DNA of 64,000 nt from Flavobacteriaceae bacterium CP2B (GCA_001683825.1 LXTR01000019.1:1-64000), one strand, 5' to 3'; counted from the stretch's first letter, positions 1 to 9,741 are shown. Notes: a model not told the origin generated them from the letters alone. Made by a program: numbers and translations.

Positions 1-1
1 G

Positions 2-343
2 GGTACACAAGGGGAAAGGGCCGCCCTCCCCCCACATCCGCAATTGACCGGCATATCGGAAGAAGCCGCCTGGTATACCCTGCGATTGGATGGGGTCAGC
101 ATGGACCATTGGCAGTACGCCCTTTTTTACGCCGCCCGGAGCAGCGGCCGCCTTGACCTGGAAGGCCCTTCGCAACTAATAGAAAAGACCTACCTGGAGG
201 GAAGAAAGACCATTACCCTTGGCAAGCGGCTGGTAAAAGGGCAAAAAGTCCTCGCTCTCACCTTTTTGGATCATTATGGCCGGGAAAGCGGCCCGATTGT
301 TATACATTTAAATCAAATTACAACCAATGATCCAGAAAAATAA
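2..343 (+). CDS. C-terminal fragment of a probable family-10-like glycosyl hydrolase (5' end outside window)
   Basis: The reading frame is open from the left edge, so this is the last ~113 residues of a longer protein. A TTG at 44 is only an internal codon. What is visible is a beta-rich, fibronectin-III-like tail with a WYTLRLDG stretch and an ending of the type LALTFLDHYGRESGP. That resembles the C-terminal module of GHL10/DUF187 glycosyl hydrolases, which in Flavobacteriaceae often precede AmpG and NagZ genes. The catalytic part is not in the window, so the family is inferred from this tail and the neighbours. It overlaps the downstream permease by 17 bp, which suggests translational coupling in a murein-recycling operon. 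It could equally be another secreted enzyme with a C-terminal Fn3-like domain. Confidence 0.45.
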   Translation, partial: GTQGERAALPPHPQLTGISEEAAWYTLRLDGVSMDHWQYALFYAARSSGRLDLEGPSQLIEKTYLEGRKTITLGKRLVKGQKVLALTFLDHYGRESGPIVIHLNQITTNDPEK

Positions 344-1601
344 ACGCGCATGGGTATGGGTCCCAATCCTGTATTTTACGCAAGGCCTGCCGTTTGTCAT
401 GGTGGTTACCGTATCGGTGATTATGTACAAAAAACTGGGTATCAGCAACGCGGATATCGGCCTTTACACCAGTTGGCTCTATTTACCCTGGGTAATAAAA
501 CCCCTCTGGAGCCCGTATGTGGATCTCCTGAGTACCAAACGAAACTGGTTCCTCTCCATGCAGCTCCTCGCATCACTGGCACTCCTGGGCATAGGTCTTA
601 CCCTGCCTACCAACATATTTTTCATTACCACCCTGGCCTGTTTCTGGATAGCGGCCTTTGCATCGGCAACCAACGATGTGGCATCCGATGGCTACTATAT
701 GATTGGCCTCACCCAGGACAAACAGGCATTTTTTGTAGGCATCAGGAGCACCTTCTATAAATTGGCCAACGTTACCGGCCAGGGCCTGTTGGTCATCCTC
801 GCAGGTTTCCTGGAGACCTATTACGGAGACAACACCAAGGCCTGGTCCGTGACCATGGTCTGCGCATCCCTGCTGATGCTCAGCCTGACCATTGCCAATT
901 TTTTTACCGCCCCCAAATACGAAACCTCGGGGGCGATAGAAATTCAAAAACCCGCTGGTTTTTTCGAGGTGTTTTCTTCGTTCTTTAAAAAAAAGGGCAT
1001 GGGTTTGGCGCTTGCCTTCGTCTTGTTTTTCCGCCTGGGGGAGTCGCAATTGGTTAAAATGGCGGCCCCCTTTTTCCTGGATGCCCCCTCCGAAGGCGGA
1101 CTGGGGTATTCTACGGCCGAAGTCGGGACCATCTATGGTACCGTAGGGGTGATCATGTTGACCGTTGGCGGGATCCTTGGGGGAATCCTGATCTCCAGGG
1201 ACGGCCTCAAAAAATGGATGTTGCCCATGGTCCTGGCGATCAATATCCCCAATGTCTTCTATGCCTTACTGGCGATCACCCATACCACAAATATCGTCGC
1301 GGTAGTGAGTACCGTGGTCCTGGAACAGTTTGGATATGGTTTTGGGATCGCCGGGTTTATGGTATACCTGATCTATATCGCGGAAGGCGCCTCAAAAACC
1401 TCCCATTACGCTATCGCTACGGGGTTTATGGCCCTGGGCATGATGCTGCCCGGCCTCATAAGCGGGTATGTCCAGGAATGGCTCGGCTATGACGGGTTCT
1501 TTATTTGGGTGGTCCTTGGGGCCCTGCCGGCGCTTTTTATTCTGAAATTTCTAAAATACCCAGCAAACTATGGCAAAAAAGGAGCAGGTTCAGACAGATG
1601 A
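327..1601 (+). CDS. AmpG-like MFS permease (muropeptide / sugar importer)
   Basis: A 424-residue protein of about 12 hydrophobic segments belonging to the AmpG branch of the major facilitator superfamily. Two features fit AmpG: an N-terminal YFTQGLPF segment (residues ~16-23), matching the family's GLP signature, and the SATNDVASDGYY segment (~113-124), matching the A-T-x-D-x-x-x-D motif of the fourth helix. AmpG proteins carry GlcNAc-anhydroMurNAc muropeptides across the inner membrane. The adjacent genes encode exactly the next two enzymes, NagZ and AnmK, which strongly supports that role. The start ATG lies inside the preceding gene (17 bp overlap), and the 3' end overlaps nagZ by 32 bp. 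Exact substrate specificity cannot be read from the sequence. Confidence 0.82.
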   Translation: MIQKNKRAWVWVPILYFTQGLPFVMVVTVSVIMYKKLGISNADIGLYTSWLYLPWVIKPLWSPYVDLLSTKRNWFLSMQLLASLALLGIGLTLPTNIFFITTLACFWIAAFASATNDVASDGYYMIGLTQDKQAFFVGIRSTFYKLANVTGQGLLVILAGFLETYYGDNTKAWSVTMVCASLLMLSLTIANFFTAPKYETSGAIEIQKPAGFFEVFSSFFKKKGMGLALAFVLFFRLGESQLVKMAAPFFLDAPSEGGLGYSTAEVGTIYGTVGVIMLTVGGILGGILISRDGLKKWMLPMVLAINIPNVFYALLAITHTTNIVAVVSTVVLEQFGYGFGIAGFMVYLIYIAEGASKTSHYAIATGFMALGMMLPGLISGYVQEWLGYDGFFIWVVLGALPALFILKFLKYPANYGKKGAGSDR

Positions 1602-3204
1602 CCTGATGAGCTACGCACAGGCAACCGCCTGCCTTACCCGGGAGGAAAAAATTGGACAATTTTTTATGCCGGCTGTTTTTATCAATGACACCGAGGAAGA
1701 AATTGTCAAAATAGAATCCCTGATCCGGGATCATCACGTCGGCGGCATTTGTTTTTTCCACAGTCGGGCCAGTGCGGCCACCAACTATGAAGGTGAAGAG
1801 CACACCGTGGTGTATAACGCCGAGAGTCTGTTGGTATTGGAGCAATTGGTAGAACGCTATCAAAGAGCAGCGAAATACCCGCTTATGATTGCCATAGATG
1901 CGGAATGGGGGCTCGCCATGCGTATCGAAAATGCCCCCCAATTCCCGTATGCCATTACCCTGGGAGCCATGGAGGACAGCGAAGAACTCGTCTATGAAGT
2001 GGGGCGCCATATCGCCCATGATTGCAAAAAAGCGGGGATCCACTGGAACTTTGCCCCGGTGGCCGATATCAACCTGAACCCCGAAAACCCGGTGATCGGC
2101 TACCGTTCCTTCGGGGAAGATAAATTAGCGGTTACCCGAAACGCCCTTGCGTATTTGAATGGCATGCACAGTGAAGGGGTCCTGGGCGCTGCCAAACACT
2201 TCCCGGGACATGGCGATACCGCCACCGATTCACACCTGGGGCTGCCCGTAATCGGGAAAGACCTGGGTTCTCTCGAAAGCCAGGAATTGTACCCGTTCCG
2301 GCAGATGATCGATGCAGGGATTGAAGCGATTATGGCTGGCCACCTGTCCGTCCCCGCGCTTACCGGGGGCAAAAACACCCCTGCCTCCGTATCAGGCGAA
2401 ATCATCCAGGGGACGCTCAGGGAAAAACTGGGATTCGGGGGGGTCGTGGTCTCCGACGCGCTAAATATGCATAGCGTATCCCGTATGTTCCCGGAGAAGG
2501 GGCTGTTGGAATGGGAAGCGTTCCGGGCCGGAAACGATGTACTTTGCTTCTCCGAACAGGTAAAAGAAGGTATCGCCCGGATCCTCGAAAACGCCCCGGA
2601 GCAGCGTATCGAAGAGAGCTTTAAAAGGATATGGGGACTAAAGCAAAAGGCGATGCAAAACCAGGGTTCTCCACCTGCACGGGGTTTTGACCATGAGGCC
2701 CTTAACCAGCGCTTGGCAGCCGCCAGCCTTACGATGGAGGTTGGGTCCCCCGGGGACCTTCAAGACTTCCGCAACGCCGGTTTTTCGGTACTCGGGATCA
2801 GTTCCAATACCCCGCAGGGCTTTGTGACGGCCCTTGAGGACCGGGGCGATATAGGCACCATGTCCTGGGTTTCACCGGCAGAGGCCAGCCCGGCATCCAT
2901 CAGGACCGATGGTGAAAAGTGGCTGGTCCTATTATACCCGCCCAGTGTAAAACCTACGAATACCTTTGGCATTTCGGCGCAAATCCTGCAACAGATCAAC
3001 ACCCTGATGAAAACAAAAGAAGTAGTACTCTACCTGTTTGGCAACCCTTACGTGCTGCAATACCTGGAGTTCCAAAAGGCCCGGGCGGTTGTCATCGCCT
3101 ACCAGGATTTTCCATGTTTCCAGGAAAACGCCTTCCGGCATTTCCTGGGAGAAGTAAAGGCCCAGGGCAAATTGCCGGTCACCCTTAAAACCCGGTTGCC
3201 ATGA
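1570..3204 (+). CDS. nagZ: Family 3 glycoside hydrolase, beta-N-acetylhexosaminidase NagZ
   Basis: A 544-residue GH3 enzyme expected to remove GlcNAc from GlcNAc-anhydroMurNAc during cell-wall recycling. The NagZ signature KHFPGHGDTATDSH lies at residues 209-222; D220 and H222 form the Asp-His general acid/base pair of this family. The nucleophile is D296 in VVVSDALNM. No signal peptide is visible (MAKKEQVQTDD), so it should act in the cytoplasm on material imported by the upstream permease. It is much longer than single-domain enterobacterial NagZ (~340 aa): residues ~350-544 form an extra C-terminal domain, as in Gram-positive two-domain NagZ enzymes. It overlaps the upstream gene by 32 bp and anmK by 4 bp. 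Confidence 0.88.
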   Translation: MAKKEQVQTDDLMSYAQATACLTREEKIGQFFMPAVFINDTEEEIVKIESLIRDHHVGGICFFHSRASAATNYEGEEHTVVYNAESLLVLEQLVERYQRAAKYPLMIAIDAEWGLAMRIENAPQFPYAITLGAMEDSEELVYEVGRHIAHDCKKAGIHWNFAPVADINLNPENPVIGYRSFGEDKLAVTRNALAYLNGMHSEGVLGAAKHFPGHGDTATDSHLGLPVIGKDLGSLESQELYPFRQMIDAGIEAIMAGHLSVPALTGGKNTPASVSGEIIQGTLREKLGFGGVVVSDALNMHSVSRMFPEKGLLEWEAFRAGNDVLCFSEQVKEGIARILENAPEQRIEESFKRIWGLKQKAMQNQGSPPARGFDHEALNQRLAAASLTMEVGSPGDLQDFRNAGFSVLGISSNTPQGFVTALEDRGDIGTMSWVSPAEASPASIRTDGEKWLVLLYPPSVKPTNTFGISAQILQQINTLMKTKEVVLYLFGNPYVLQYLEFQKARAVVIAYQDFPCFQENAFRHFLGEVKAQGKLPVTLKTRLP

Positions 3205-4274
3205 AAAGCTACAACGTTTTGGGGTTGATGTCGGGGACCTCCCTGGATGGGCTGGACCTGGCTTATTGCCGTATCCGCCAGGGCAGCACCGGCTGGGAAT
3301 ACGAGATCAGCGCGGGCAAAAGCGTCGCGTATGCACCCGACATGAAGGAAGCCCTCAAAGATGCCATCTTCCTCGGGGGTGAAGACTTGCTGTTGCTGCA
3401 TAACCGCTATGGCGAATGGCTGGGGCAGCAAGCCCGAAAATTCATAGCGGAAAAGCAACTGGAGGTAGACTTTATCGCCAGTCACGGGCATACATCGCAC
3501 CATCGGCCACAGAAAGGGCTCACCTTCCAGCTCGGGTCCGGGCAGCACCTGGCAACCGCCAGTGGCATTAAAACCATCTCCGACTTTCGCACCCTGGATG
3601 TGGCCCTGGGGGGACAGGGAGCCCCATTGGTCCCCATTGGTGACGGCCTGTTCTTTGGACAATTCACCTATTGCCTGAACCTTGGCGGTATAAGCAATAT
3701 TTCCTTTGAAAAAGACGGCCAGCGCATCGCCTTTGACATAGGGCTGGCGAATATGCTTTTGAACTACCTGTGCAGGGAGACGTTGAAAGGATACGACGAA
3801 GGGGGAGAACTGGCCCGCAAGGGCAAGATACTGCCCAAATTGTTCAGCCGGCTGAATGCATTGCCTTACTATGCCCTCCCCTACCCAAAGTCTACCGGGT
3901 ATGAATGGTTCCTGGAGGAAGTGGTACCCCTGTTAGACGGGGCCGGGAACACCCTGGAAGACCTGCTGCATACCGGCGTGCATCACATATGCGAACAGGT
4001 GGCCGTACAACTGCGCAGCCTGAACACAGGCGGGCGCCAAAGCCTGCTGGTAACCGGAGGGGGTGCCCTGAACACCTACCTCATGGACGTATTGCGTGAG
4101 CGGCTTGGCCCCGGCATAGAAGTGGCCGTGCCCGAACGCAGCCTGATCGAATTCAAGGAAGCCCTGATATTCGCGTTGATGGGCGTATTGCGCCGGGAGG
4201 AAAAAATAAACGTGCTCGCCTCGGTGACAGGGGCCCGAAGGGATTCCTCTTCAGGAGTCCTCTTTCTACCCTGA
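3201..4274 (+). CDS. anmK: Anhydro-N-acetylmuramic acid kinase
   Basis: A 357-residue ASKHA-fold sugar kinase that opens the 1,6-anhydro ring of anhydroMurNAc and phosphorylates it to MurNAc-6-phosphate with ATP. The N-terminal phosphate-binding loop GLMSGTSLDG (residues 8-17) is diagnostic of AnmK, and NLGGISNIS around residue 160 is the second conserved loop. The length is normal for the family. The ATG overlaps the nagZ stop (ATGA), so the two products, which act consecutively, are probably made in a fixed ratio. A MurQ etherase, needed for the following step, is not in the window. The gene ends the recycling operon; the next gene has its own promoter boxes. Confidence 0.93.
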   Translation: MKSYNVLGLMSGTSLDGLDLAYCRIRQGSTGWEYEISAGKSVAYAPDMKEALKDAIFLGGEDLLLLHNRYGEWLGQQARKFIAEKQLEVDFIASHGHTSHHRPQKGLTFQLGSGQHLATASGIKTISDFRTLDVALGGQGAPLVPIGDGLFFGQFTYCLNLGGISNISFEKDGQRIAFDIGLANMLLNYLCRETLKGYDEGGELARKGKILPKLFSRLNALPYYALPYPKSTGYEWFLEEVVPLLDGAGNTLEDLLHTGVHHICEQVAVQLRSLNTGGRQSLLVTGGGALNTYLMDVLRERLGPGIEVAVPERSLIEFKEALIFALMGVLRREEKINVLASVTGARRDSSSGVLFLP

Positions 4275-4287
4275 ACCAAAAAACCGC

Positions 4288-4295
4288 TACCTTTG
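4288..4295 (+). promoter_or_regulatory. Candidate -7 box TACCTTTG between anmK and udk
   Basis: A perfect match to the Bacteroidota -7 consensus TAnnTTTG, 14 bases after the anmK stop codon. No clear TTG -33 element lies at the usual 17-23 base spacing. It could start a longer udk transcript than the second box at 4336. Confidence 0.4.
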
Positions 4296-4335
4296 TCCGG
4301 AGATCAAGGTGGGTTCAACTTTCGGACCAAATCCT

Positions 4336-4343
4336 TATTTTTG
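4336..4343 (+). promoter_or_regulatory. Candidate -7 box TATTTTTG for udk
   Basis: A perfect TAnnTTTG match ending 16 bases before the udk ATG. Transcription from it would give a leader of about ten bases. It supports udk as the first gene of a new transcription unit. Confidence 0.5.
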
Positions 4344-4359
4344 ACCTAAATTTGAGCCA

Positions 4360-4968
4360 ATGTTGATCATAGGTATAGCGGGGGGTACTGGTTGCGGCAA
4401 AACCACGGTGGTCAACCAGATTATCGGGGAACTTCCCGAGAACGAAGTGGGTGTCATCTCGCAGGACGCCTACTATAACGACCTCTCCCACCTCAGCTTT
4501 GCGGAGCGGTCCGAGATCAACTTTGACCACCCGAGGGCCATAGATTTCCAATTGTTGGGAGAACACCTTTCGCAACTGAAAAAAGGGATCCCCATCCAAC
4601 AACCCGTCTATTCCTTTTCCAGGCATAACCGCACCCGCGACACGGTGCTGATACAACCCAGGAAAGTGATGATCGTCGAGGGCATCCTGATCATGACCAA
4701 CCCGCAGATCCGCGACATGTTCGATATCAAGATCTTCGTTCACGCAGATTCCGATGAGCGGCTCATCCGGAGGATCAGGAGGGACATCAACGACCGGGGG
4801 CGCGATATCGCGGAAGTACTCACGCGTTACCAGACGACCCTGAAGCCCATGCATGACCAGTTTATAGAACCTACCAAAGAATACGCGGACATCATCATCC
4901 CCAATAACAAGTACAATACGGTGGCGGTGGATATCGTCCGCACCATCATCAATGAGAAACTCCTCTAA
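4360..4968 (+). CDS. udk: Uridine kinase
   Basis: A 202-residue P-loop kinase that phosphorylates uridine and cytidine in pyrimidine salvage. The Walker A loop GGTGCGKT is at residues 8-15. Further family marks are QDAYYND at ~35-41, the FDHPRAIDF substrate-side loop, and the basic lid RRIRRDINDRGRD. Length matches bacterial Udk. The ATG is 16 bases after a perfect promoter box and 5 bp separate the stop from the next gene, so udk probably heads a unit continuing into the division protein and methylmalonyl-CoA mutase genes. Confidence 0.93.
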   Translation: MLIIGIAGGTGCGKTTVVNQIIGELPENEVGVISQDAYYNDLSHLSFAERSEINFDHPRAIDFQLLGEHLSQLKKGIPIQQPVYSFSRHNRTRDTVLIQPRKVMIVEGILIMTNPQIRDMFDIKIFVHADSDERLIRRIRRDINDRGRDIAEVLTRYQTTLKPMHDQFIEPTKEYADIIIPNNKYNTVAVDIVRTIINEKLL

Positions 4969-4973
4969 ACCCT

Positions 4974-5312
4974 ATGCGACTTAGCGAACTCAGGAAAAAG
5001 AAATGGTTTGCCCTTATCAGCAATATGTATATCCTGGTGCTGACGGTCTTTGTGATTTGGATGGTCTTTTTTGATACCAACTCCCTGCTCATACACCTGG
5101 AACTTCGCAAGGAGATCAGGAAACTGGAAAAGCAACAGGAATTTCTGAAGCAAGAGATCTCCAGGGATAAAAAGATCATTGAAAAACTATCGGACCCGGA
5201 GGAACTGGAAAAATTCGCCAGGGAAGAATATTACCTGAAAAAGAAAAACGAAGAGATCTACCTGATTGAATACGAGGATAGCCTGAAAAACGAGAAGGAT
5301 GGGGAAGAGTAA
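4974..5312 (+). CDS. FtsB/DivIC-type septum formation initiator protein
   Basis: A 112-residue protein with a short charged cytoplasmic N-terminus, one membrane span at ~16-36, then a coiled coil (~38-85) rich in Leu, Lys and Glu (RKEIRKLEKQQEFLKQEI). It ends in the conserved short motif region DPEELEKFAREEYYLKKKNEE. This architecture is that of FtsB/DivIC, which links FtsL and FtsQ and helps activate septal peptidoglycan synthesis. It sits 5 bp after udk and its last 14 bp overlap the start of the mutase small subunit. That neighbourhood is common in Flavobacteriaceae but functionally unrelated. Confidence 0.87.
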   Translation: MRLSELRKKKWFALISNMYILVLTVFVIWMVFFDTNSLLIHLELRKEIRKLEKQQEFLKQEISRDKKIIEKLSDPEELEKFAREEYYLKKKNEEIYLIEYEDSLKNEKDGEE

Positions 5313-6678
5313 GGTTTCAGAAGGGTTTGCCCCGCTTAGTGCCAGGCAATGGAAACAACAGCTCCAATACGAACTGCAGGGCGAGGATTACAATAAAGCG
5401 CTGGTATGGGAATCGCCCGAAGGCATTAAGGTAAAGCCATTTTATACGGAAGAGGACCTGGGGGAACAAGGCACGGCTGCCTTTGCCGGCCCCGGGGCCT
5501 GGAAACTGGCCCAATCCATACGGGTTACGACGCCCCAAAGTGCGAACGAGGTAGCCCGGCATGCCCTGGGATACGGGGCCGAAGCGCTACAATTCGAAAT
5601 GCATGAAGCGGCCTCGCAACCAGAGCTGCTGTTGCAGGGGATCGACCTCAAAAATACGCCGCTTCATTTTCGTCTGCACAGCCTGCAACCCCAACAGGTC
5701 GATTCCCTGCTGGCCTCGGCGACCAGCCCCACAAAGGGCATGTATTTACACCTCGACCCCATCGGCCGGCTTGCCGCCAGGGGGCATTGGCAGGCCTCGC
5801 AAAGGGAAGACCTGGAAACGTTGCGGATGCTCTTGCGCCAGTACCGCGATACCAAAGGATTACAGCTTCTCGGGGTAGATGGCAGCCTTTACCAGAACGC
5901 TGGGGCCAACCGGGTACAACAACTGGCCTATATGCTGGCCCATGCAAACGAATACCTCCATATTTTGGGCGATGCCGGCCACGCCCCCCCGGTCTTTACC
6001 GTGGCCGTGGGTTCCGATTTCTTCTTTGAAATCGCGAAACTACGGGCCCTGAGGCTCTTATGGGGCTCCCTGGCCGCTGAATACAAGCTCCCGGAAGACT
6101 GCCATATCGTGGCCATCCCCAGCCGCAGGAACAAAACCCTGTACGATTATAATACCAATATGCTTCGCACCACCGCCGAATGCATGTCGGCCATCCTTGG
6201 CAATGCCAATACCCTGGTCAACCTGCCCTATGATGCCCTTTACCGGGAACCCAATGATTTTAGTGCCCGTATGGCGCGCAACCCATTGCTCATCCTGAAA
6301 CACGAAGCCCATTTCGGGGCGGTGGCGAATCCTGCGGAAGGCGCTTACTACATAGAATCACTCACCTGGCAATTGGCCGAAAAGGGCCTTGCCCTGTTCA
6401 AGCAGCTCGAAGCCGGAGGGGGTTTTATCAAACAACTGAAGGAGCACCAAATCCAGAAGAAAGTCCGGGAAAGCGCCGACAGGGAGCAAAAGCTATTTGA
6501 CGATGGACGCCTGGTCCTGGTGGGTACCAACGCCCACCTGCAGGAGGGGGAACAGATGAAAGGGCAGATGGAACGCAATCCCTTTAAACGGCAAGGGGCC
6601 AGGAAAACGCTCATAGAGCCCTTGTTGGAAAAACGGCTTGCATCGGGCCTGGAAGAAAAACGACTGGCAAATGAGTAG
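5299..6678 (+). CDS. mutA: Methylmalonyl-CoA mutase, small (beta) subunit
   Basis: A 459-residue homologue of the mutase TIM barrel ([20 protein letters not shown] is the conserved barrel strand/helix). Its active-site residues diverge from the large subunit encoded next door. It is shorter than the ~620-640-residue small subunits of Propionibacterium and many Bacteroidota because it lacks the C-terminal B12-binding-like domain; a charged tail follows the barrel. It is presumed to be the structural partner of MutB in the B12-dependent conversion of methylmalonyl-CoA and succinyl-CoA. The start overlaps the division gene by 14 bp and the end overlaps mutB by 8 bp. Confidence 0.88.
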   Translation: MGKSKVSEGFAPLSARQWKQQLQYELQGEDYNKALVWESPEGIKVKPFYTEEDLGEQGTAAFAGPGAWKLAQSIRVTTPQSANEVARHALGYGAEALQFEMHEAASQPELLLQGIDLKNTPLHFRLHSLQPQQVDSLLASATSPTKGMYLHLDPIGRLAARGHWQASQREDLETLRMLLRQYRDTKGLQLLGVDGSLYQNAGANRVQQLAYMLAHANEYLHILGDAGHAPPVFTVAVGSDFFFEIAKLRALRLLWGSLAAEYKLPEDCHIVAIPSRRNKTLYDYNTNMLRTTAECMSAILGNANTLVNLPYDALYREPNDFSARMARNPLLILKHEAHFGAVANPAEGAYYIESLTWQLAEKGLALFKQLEAGGGFIKQLKEHQIQKKVRESADREQKLFDDGRLVLVGTNAHLQEGEQMKGQMERNPFKRQGARKTLIEPLLEKRLASGLEEKRLANE

Positions 6679-8821
6679 AAAGAACCTGCAACATATGAAA
6701 CTCACTGCCAGGCCGTCAAATAGCGCGACCGGGCAAGGTGATACCCGGGACAGGTATTCTCCTGAAGATATAGAAGCCCTGGAACACCTAGGTTTTGGGG
6801 CAGGGGTACCTCCATTCCTCAGGGGGCCCTATGCCAGCATGTATGTGCGCAGGCCCTGGACCATACGGCAGTATGCAGGGTTCTCAACGGCCGAAGAGAG
6901 CAACGCCTTTTACCGCCGGAACCTGGCGGCGGGGCAAAAAGGCCTGTCAGTGGCCTTTGACCTTCCCACCCACCGGGGGTACGACAGCGACCATGAACGG
7001 GTCGAGGGCGATGTCGGCAAAGCCGGGGTAGCCATCGATTCGGTAGAGGACATGAAAATACTCTTTGATGGGATCCCCCTGGACCGCATGTCGGTTTCCA
7101 TGACCATGAATGGGGCCGTCATCCCCATCATGGCTTTTTATATAGTAGCTGCGGAAGAACAGGGGATTGCGCCGGAAGCACTTTCGGGCACCATCCAAAA
7201 CGACATCCTCAAGGAATTCATGGTGCGGAACACCTATATCTACCCACCGGGCCCTTCGATGCAACTGGTTGCCGATATTTTTGAATATACAAGCCGGTTT
7301 ATGCCCAAATTTAATAGCATCAGCATTTCTGGTTACCACATGCATGAGGCCGGCGCCCCCGCAGCCATGGAATTGGCTTACACCCTGGCCGATGGGCTGG
7401 AATATGTGAGGACAGGCCTGAAAGCTGGCCTCAGGATCGATGCCTTTGCCCCCCGGCTGTCCTTTTTCTGGGGGATAGGGATGCAGCATTTTACGGAGAT
7501 CGCCAAACTCCGGGCCGCCCGCCTGCTATGGGCCCGACTGATGCGCGATTTTAAGCCGGAGAACCAGAAATCCATGGCCCTGCGAACGCATTGCCAGACC
7601 AGTGGCTGGAGCCTGACCGCCCAGGATCCGTTCAACAATGTGGCTCGTACGCTGGTAGAAGCCTCAGCAGCTGTATTTGGCGGTACCCAAAGCCTGCATA
7701 CCAACGCCCTGGACGAAGCCATAGCCCTGCCCACCGACTTTTCGGCCAGGATTGCCCGCAACACCCAACTATTCCTGCAAAAAGAGACCGGGGTTACCCG
7801 TACCGTAGACCCCTGGGCCGGCAGCTATTATGTAGAGACCTTGACGGCCAACCTGGTGGACGAGGCCTGGGCCCTCATCGAGGAAGTGGAGCAATTGGGG
7901 GGGATGACCCGGGCCATAGAAGCGGGTGTCCCCAAAATGCGCATAGAAGAAGCAGCCGCGAGGAAACAGGCCCGCATAGACAGCGGACAGGAGCGGATCA
8001 TTGGGGTCAATTGCTATCAAAACCCCCAGGAGGACGAACTCCATATCCTGGAAGTAGACAACCGGAAAGTACGCCGGGAACAGATTGCCCGCCTGCAACA
8101 GGTCAAAAAAGAAAGGGACCCCGAAAGGGTACGGGAGGCCCTTGGCCGCCTACGGGAAACGGCAACATCTAAAATGCCGGGGAAGGGGTCAGGGCTTGCT
8201 GCCCCAAACGCCTCAGCTGCGGAAAATTTACTAGCTTTAGCAGTAGAGGCCGCCCGGGCCAGGGCCACCCTGGGGGAGATCAGCAATGCCCTGGAAGCGG
8301 CATTTGGCCGGCATACGGCAGTAAGCAAATCATTCAGTGGCGTGTATTCAAAAGAAATAAAGGACGACCGTAGTTTTAAAAAGGCCAGGGACCTCTCCGA
8401 CCGCTTTGCCCGGGAAGAAGGGCGCAGGCCCAGGATCCTTATCGCAAAAATGGGGCAGGACGGGCACGACCGCGGAGCACGGGTAGTCGCCACGGGTTAT
8501 GCCGACCTCGGTTTCGATGTGGACATTGGCCCCCTGTTTCAGACCCCGGCAGAAGTGGCCAAACAGGCGGTGGAGAACGACGTGCACCTCCTGGGGGTTT
8601 CATCCCTGGCGGGCGGGCATAAAACCCTGGTACCCCAGTTGATCGAAGAACTGGGGAAGTACGGCCGGGAAGACATCCGCGTGGTCGTAGGCGGGGTCAT
8701 CCCCAAAAAAGACCATCCTTTCCTCCGGGATGCCGGGGTGATGGCTGTTTTCGGACCGGGAACCAGCATCAGCGAAGCCGCGACAGAAATCCTTTCCAGC
8801 CTCCTGGGAATTAGCAAATAA
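6671..8821 (+). CDS. mutB: Methylmalonyl-CoA mutase, large (catalytic) subunit
   Basis: A 716-residue catalytic subunit interconverting (R)-methylmalonyl-CoA and succinyl-CoA with adenosylcobalamin. The N-terminal barrel begins around residue 40; the substrate region includes [20 protein letters not shown]. The C-terminal cobalamin domain (~585-716) carries the DGHDRG motif (~597-602), whose His is the lower cobalt ligand. An upstream in-frame TTG at 6638 would lengthen it by 11 residues inside mutA. I prefer ATG 6671, which overlaps the mutA stop in the usual coupled arrangement. With mutA it forms the heterodimeric enzyme for propionate and odd-chain or branched-chain metabolism. Confidence 0.95.
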   Translation: MSRKNLQHMKLTARPSNSATGQGDTRDRYSPEDIEALEHLGFGAGVPPFLRGPYASMYVRRPWTIRQYAGFSTAEESNAFYRRNLAAGQKGLSVAFDLPTHRGYDSDHERVEGDVGKAGVAIDSVEDMKILFDGIPLDRMSVSMTMNGAVIPIMAFYIVAAEEQGIAPEALSGTIQNDILKEFMVRNTYIYPPGPSMQLVADIFEYTSRFMPKFNSISISGYHMHEAGAPAAMELAYTLADGLEYVRTGLKAGLRIDAFAPRLSFFWGIGMQHFTEIAKLRAARLLWARLMRDFKPENQKSMALRTHCQTSGWSLTAQDPFNNVARTLVEASAAVFGGTQSLHTNALDEAIALPTDFSARIARNTQLFLQKETGVTRTVDPWAGSYYVETLTANLVDEAWALIEEVEQLGGMTRAIEAGVPKMRIEEAAARKQARIDSGQERIIGVNCYQNPQEDELHILEVDNRKVRREQIARLQQVKKERDPERVREALGRLRETATSKMPGKGSGLAAPNASAAENLLALAVEAARARATLGEISNALEAAFGRHTAVSKSFSGVYSKEIKDDRSFKKARDLSDRFAREEGRRPRILIAKMGQDGHDRGARVVATGYADLGFDVDIGPLFQTPAEVAKQAVENDVHLLGVSSLAGGHKTLVPQLIEELGKYGREDIRVVVGGVIPKKDHPFLRDAGVMAVFGPGTSISEAATEILSSLLGISK

Positions 8822-8967
8822 CACAGCCCCCCCGGCAGCTGCCGCCCGGCATGCCTATATTTAAGTTACTTTAACAGCGACACCCTAAGTTATTCACGTT
8901 GTGTTAACAAATTACATTTTTTGGCACCGTAATTAATCGTATTTTTAACCCCTAACTTACTTTGAAC
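8822..8967 (+). promoter_or_regulatory. Intergenic region upstream of parA
   Basis: 146 bases with a 10-bp palindrome GGCAGCTGCC just after mutB, possibly part of a transcription end although no T-tract follows. A near-consensus promoter lies at 8921-8947: TTG, 16 bases, TATTTTTA (one mismatch to TAnnTTTG), 20 bases before the parA ATG. The sequence ACTTTG directly abutting the ATG is too close to act as its -7 box. No parS-like inverted repeat was seen here. Confidence 0.35.
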
Positions 8968-9741
8968 ATGGGCAAGATTATTGCTATTGCAAATCAAAAA
9001 GGTGGGGTGGGCAAAACCACCACCACGGTAAACCTGGCTGCCTCGCTGGGGGTCCTTGAAAAAAGGGTGTTGATCATTGACGCTGACCCCCAGGCCAATG
9101 CCACCTCAGGATTAGGGATAGAAGTAGATGAAGTGGAATTGGGCACCTACCAGTTGATGGAACATACCAGGTCTGCCGCGGAAACCATCATCCAGACCAG
9201 TTCTCCGAACGTAGACCTCATCCCTTCCCATATAGACCTTGTGGCCATTGAAATAGAACTGGTTGACAAGGATGACCGGGAGTATATGATGAAAAAAGCC
9301 ATCGCAGGGCTCAGCGAGCAATATGATTTTATCCTTATCGATTGCGCACCCTCCCTGGGCTTGCTCACCCTGAACGCCCTCACGGCGGCAGATGCCGTCA
9401 TTATTCCCATCCAATGCGAATACTTCGCCCTCGAAGGGCTTGGCAAGCTGCTGAACACCATCAAAAGCGTTCAGCGCATCCACAACCCCGACCTCGATAT
9501 TGAAGGTATGGTCCTCACCATGTACGATTCGCGGTTGCGGTTGTCCAATCAGGTGGTGGAAGAAGTCAAAAAACACTTTGGAGACATGGTGTTCGACACC
9601 ATTATCCAGCGAAATGTCCGGCTTGGAGAAGCGCCCAGTTATGGGGAGACCATCATAAAGTACGATGCCAGCAGCAAGGGTGCGGCCAACTATCTGAATA
9701 TGGCGAACGAACTCTTGAAAAAAAATAGGGAGAAAGTGTAA
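8968..9741 (+). CDS. parA: ParA/Soj chromosome-partitioning ATPase
   Basis: A 257-residue deviant Walker-A ATPase. KGGVGKTT is at residues 11-18, the Walker B-type strand is FILIDCAPSLGLL, and the length is that of chromosomal Soj-type ParA without an N-terminal DNA-binding domain. It works with ParB bound at parS to segregate replicated origins. I start at ATG 8968 (MGKIIAIAN); an in-frame TTG two codons upstream is not needed. The stop and the parB start share one base (TAATG), so parA and parB are translationally coupled. Confidence 0.95.
   Translation: MGKIIAIANQKGGVGKTTTTVNLAASLGVLEKRVLIIDADPQANATSGLGIEVDEVELGTYQLMEHTRSAAETIIQTSSPNVDLIPSHIDLVAIEIELVDKDDREYMMKKAIAGLSEQYDFILIDCAPSLGLLTLNALTAADAVIIPIQCEYFALEGLGKLLNTIKSVQRIHNPDLDIEGMVLTMYDSRLRLSNQVVEEVKKHFGDMVFDTIIQRNVRLGEAPSYGETIIKYDASSKGAANYLNMANELLKKNREKV

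Noticed and set aside
8829-8850. GGCAGCTGCC palindrome after mutB as a terminator
   Set aside because: There is no T-tract after it and the stem is short; it is recorded only as a possible element of the intergenic region.
8962-8967. TTG two codons upstream of the parA ATG as start
   Set aside because: The conserved ParA N-terminus begins at the ATG and the TTG belongs to the upstream untranslated sequence.
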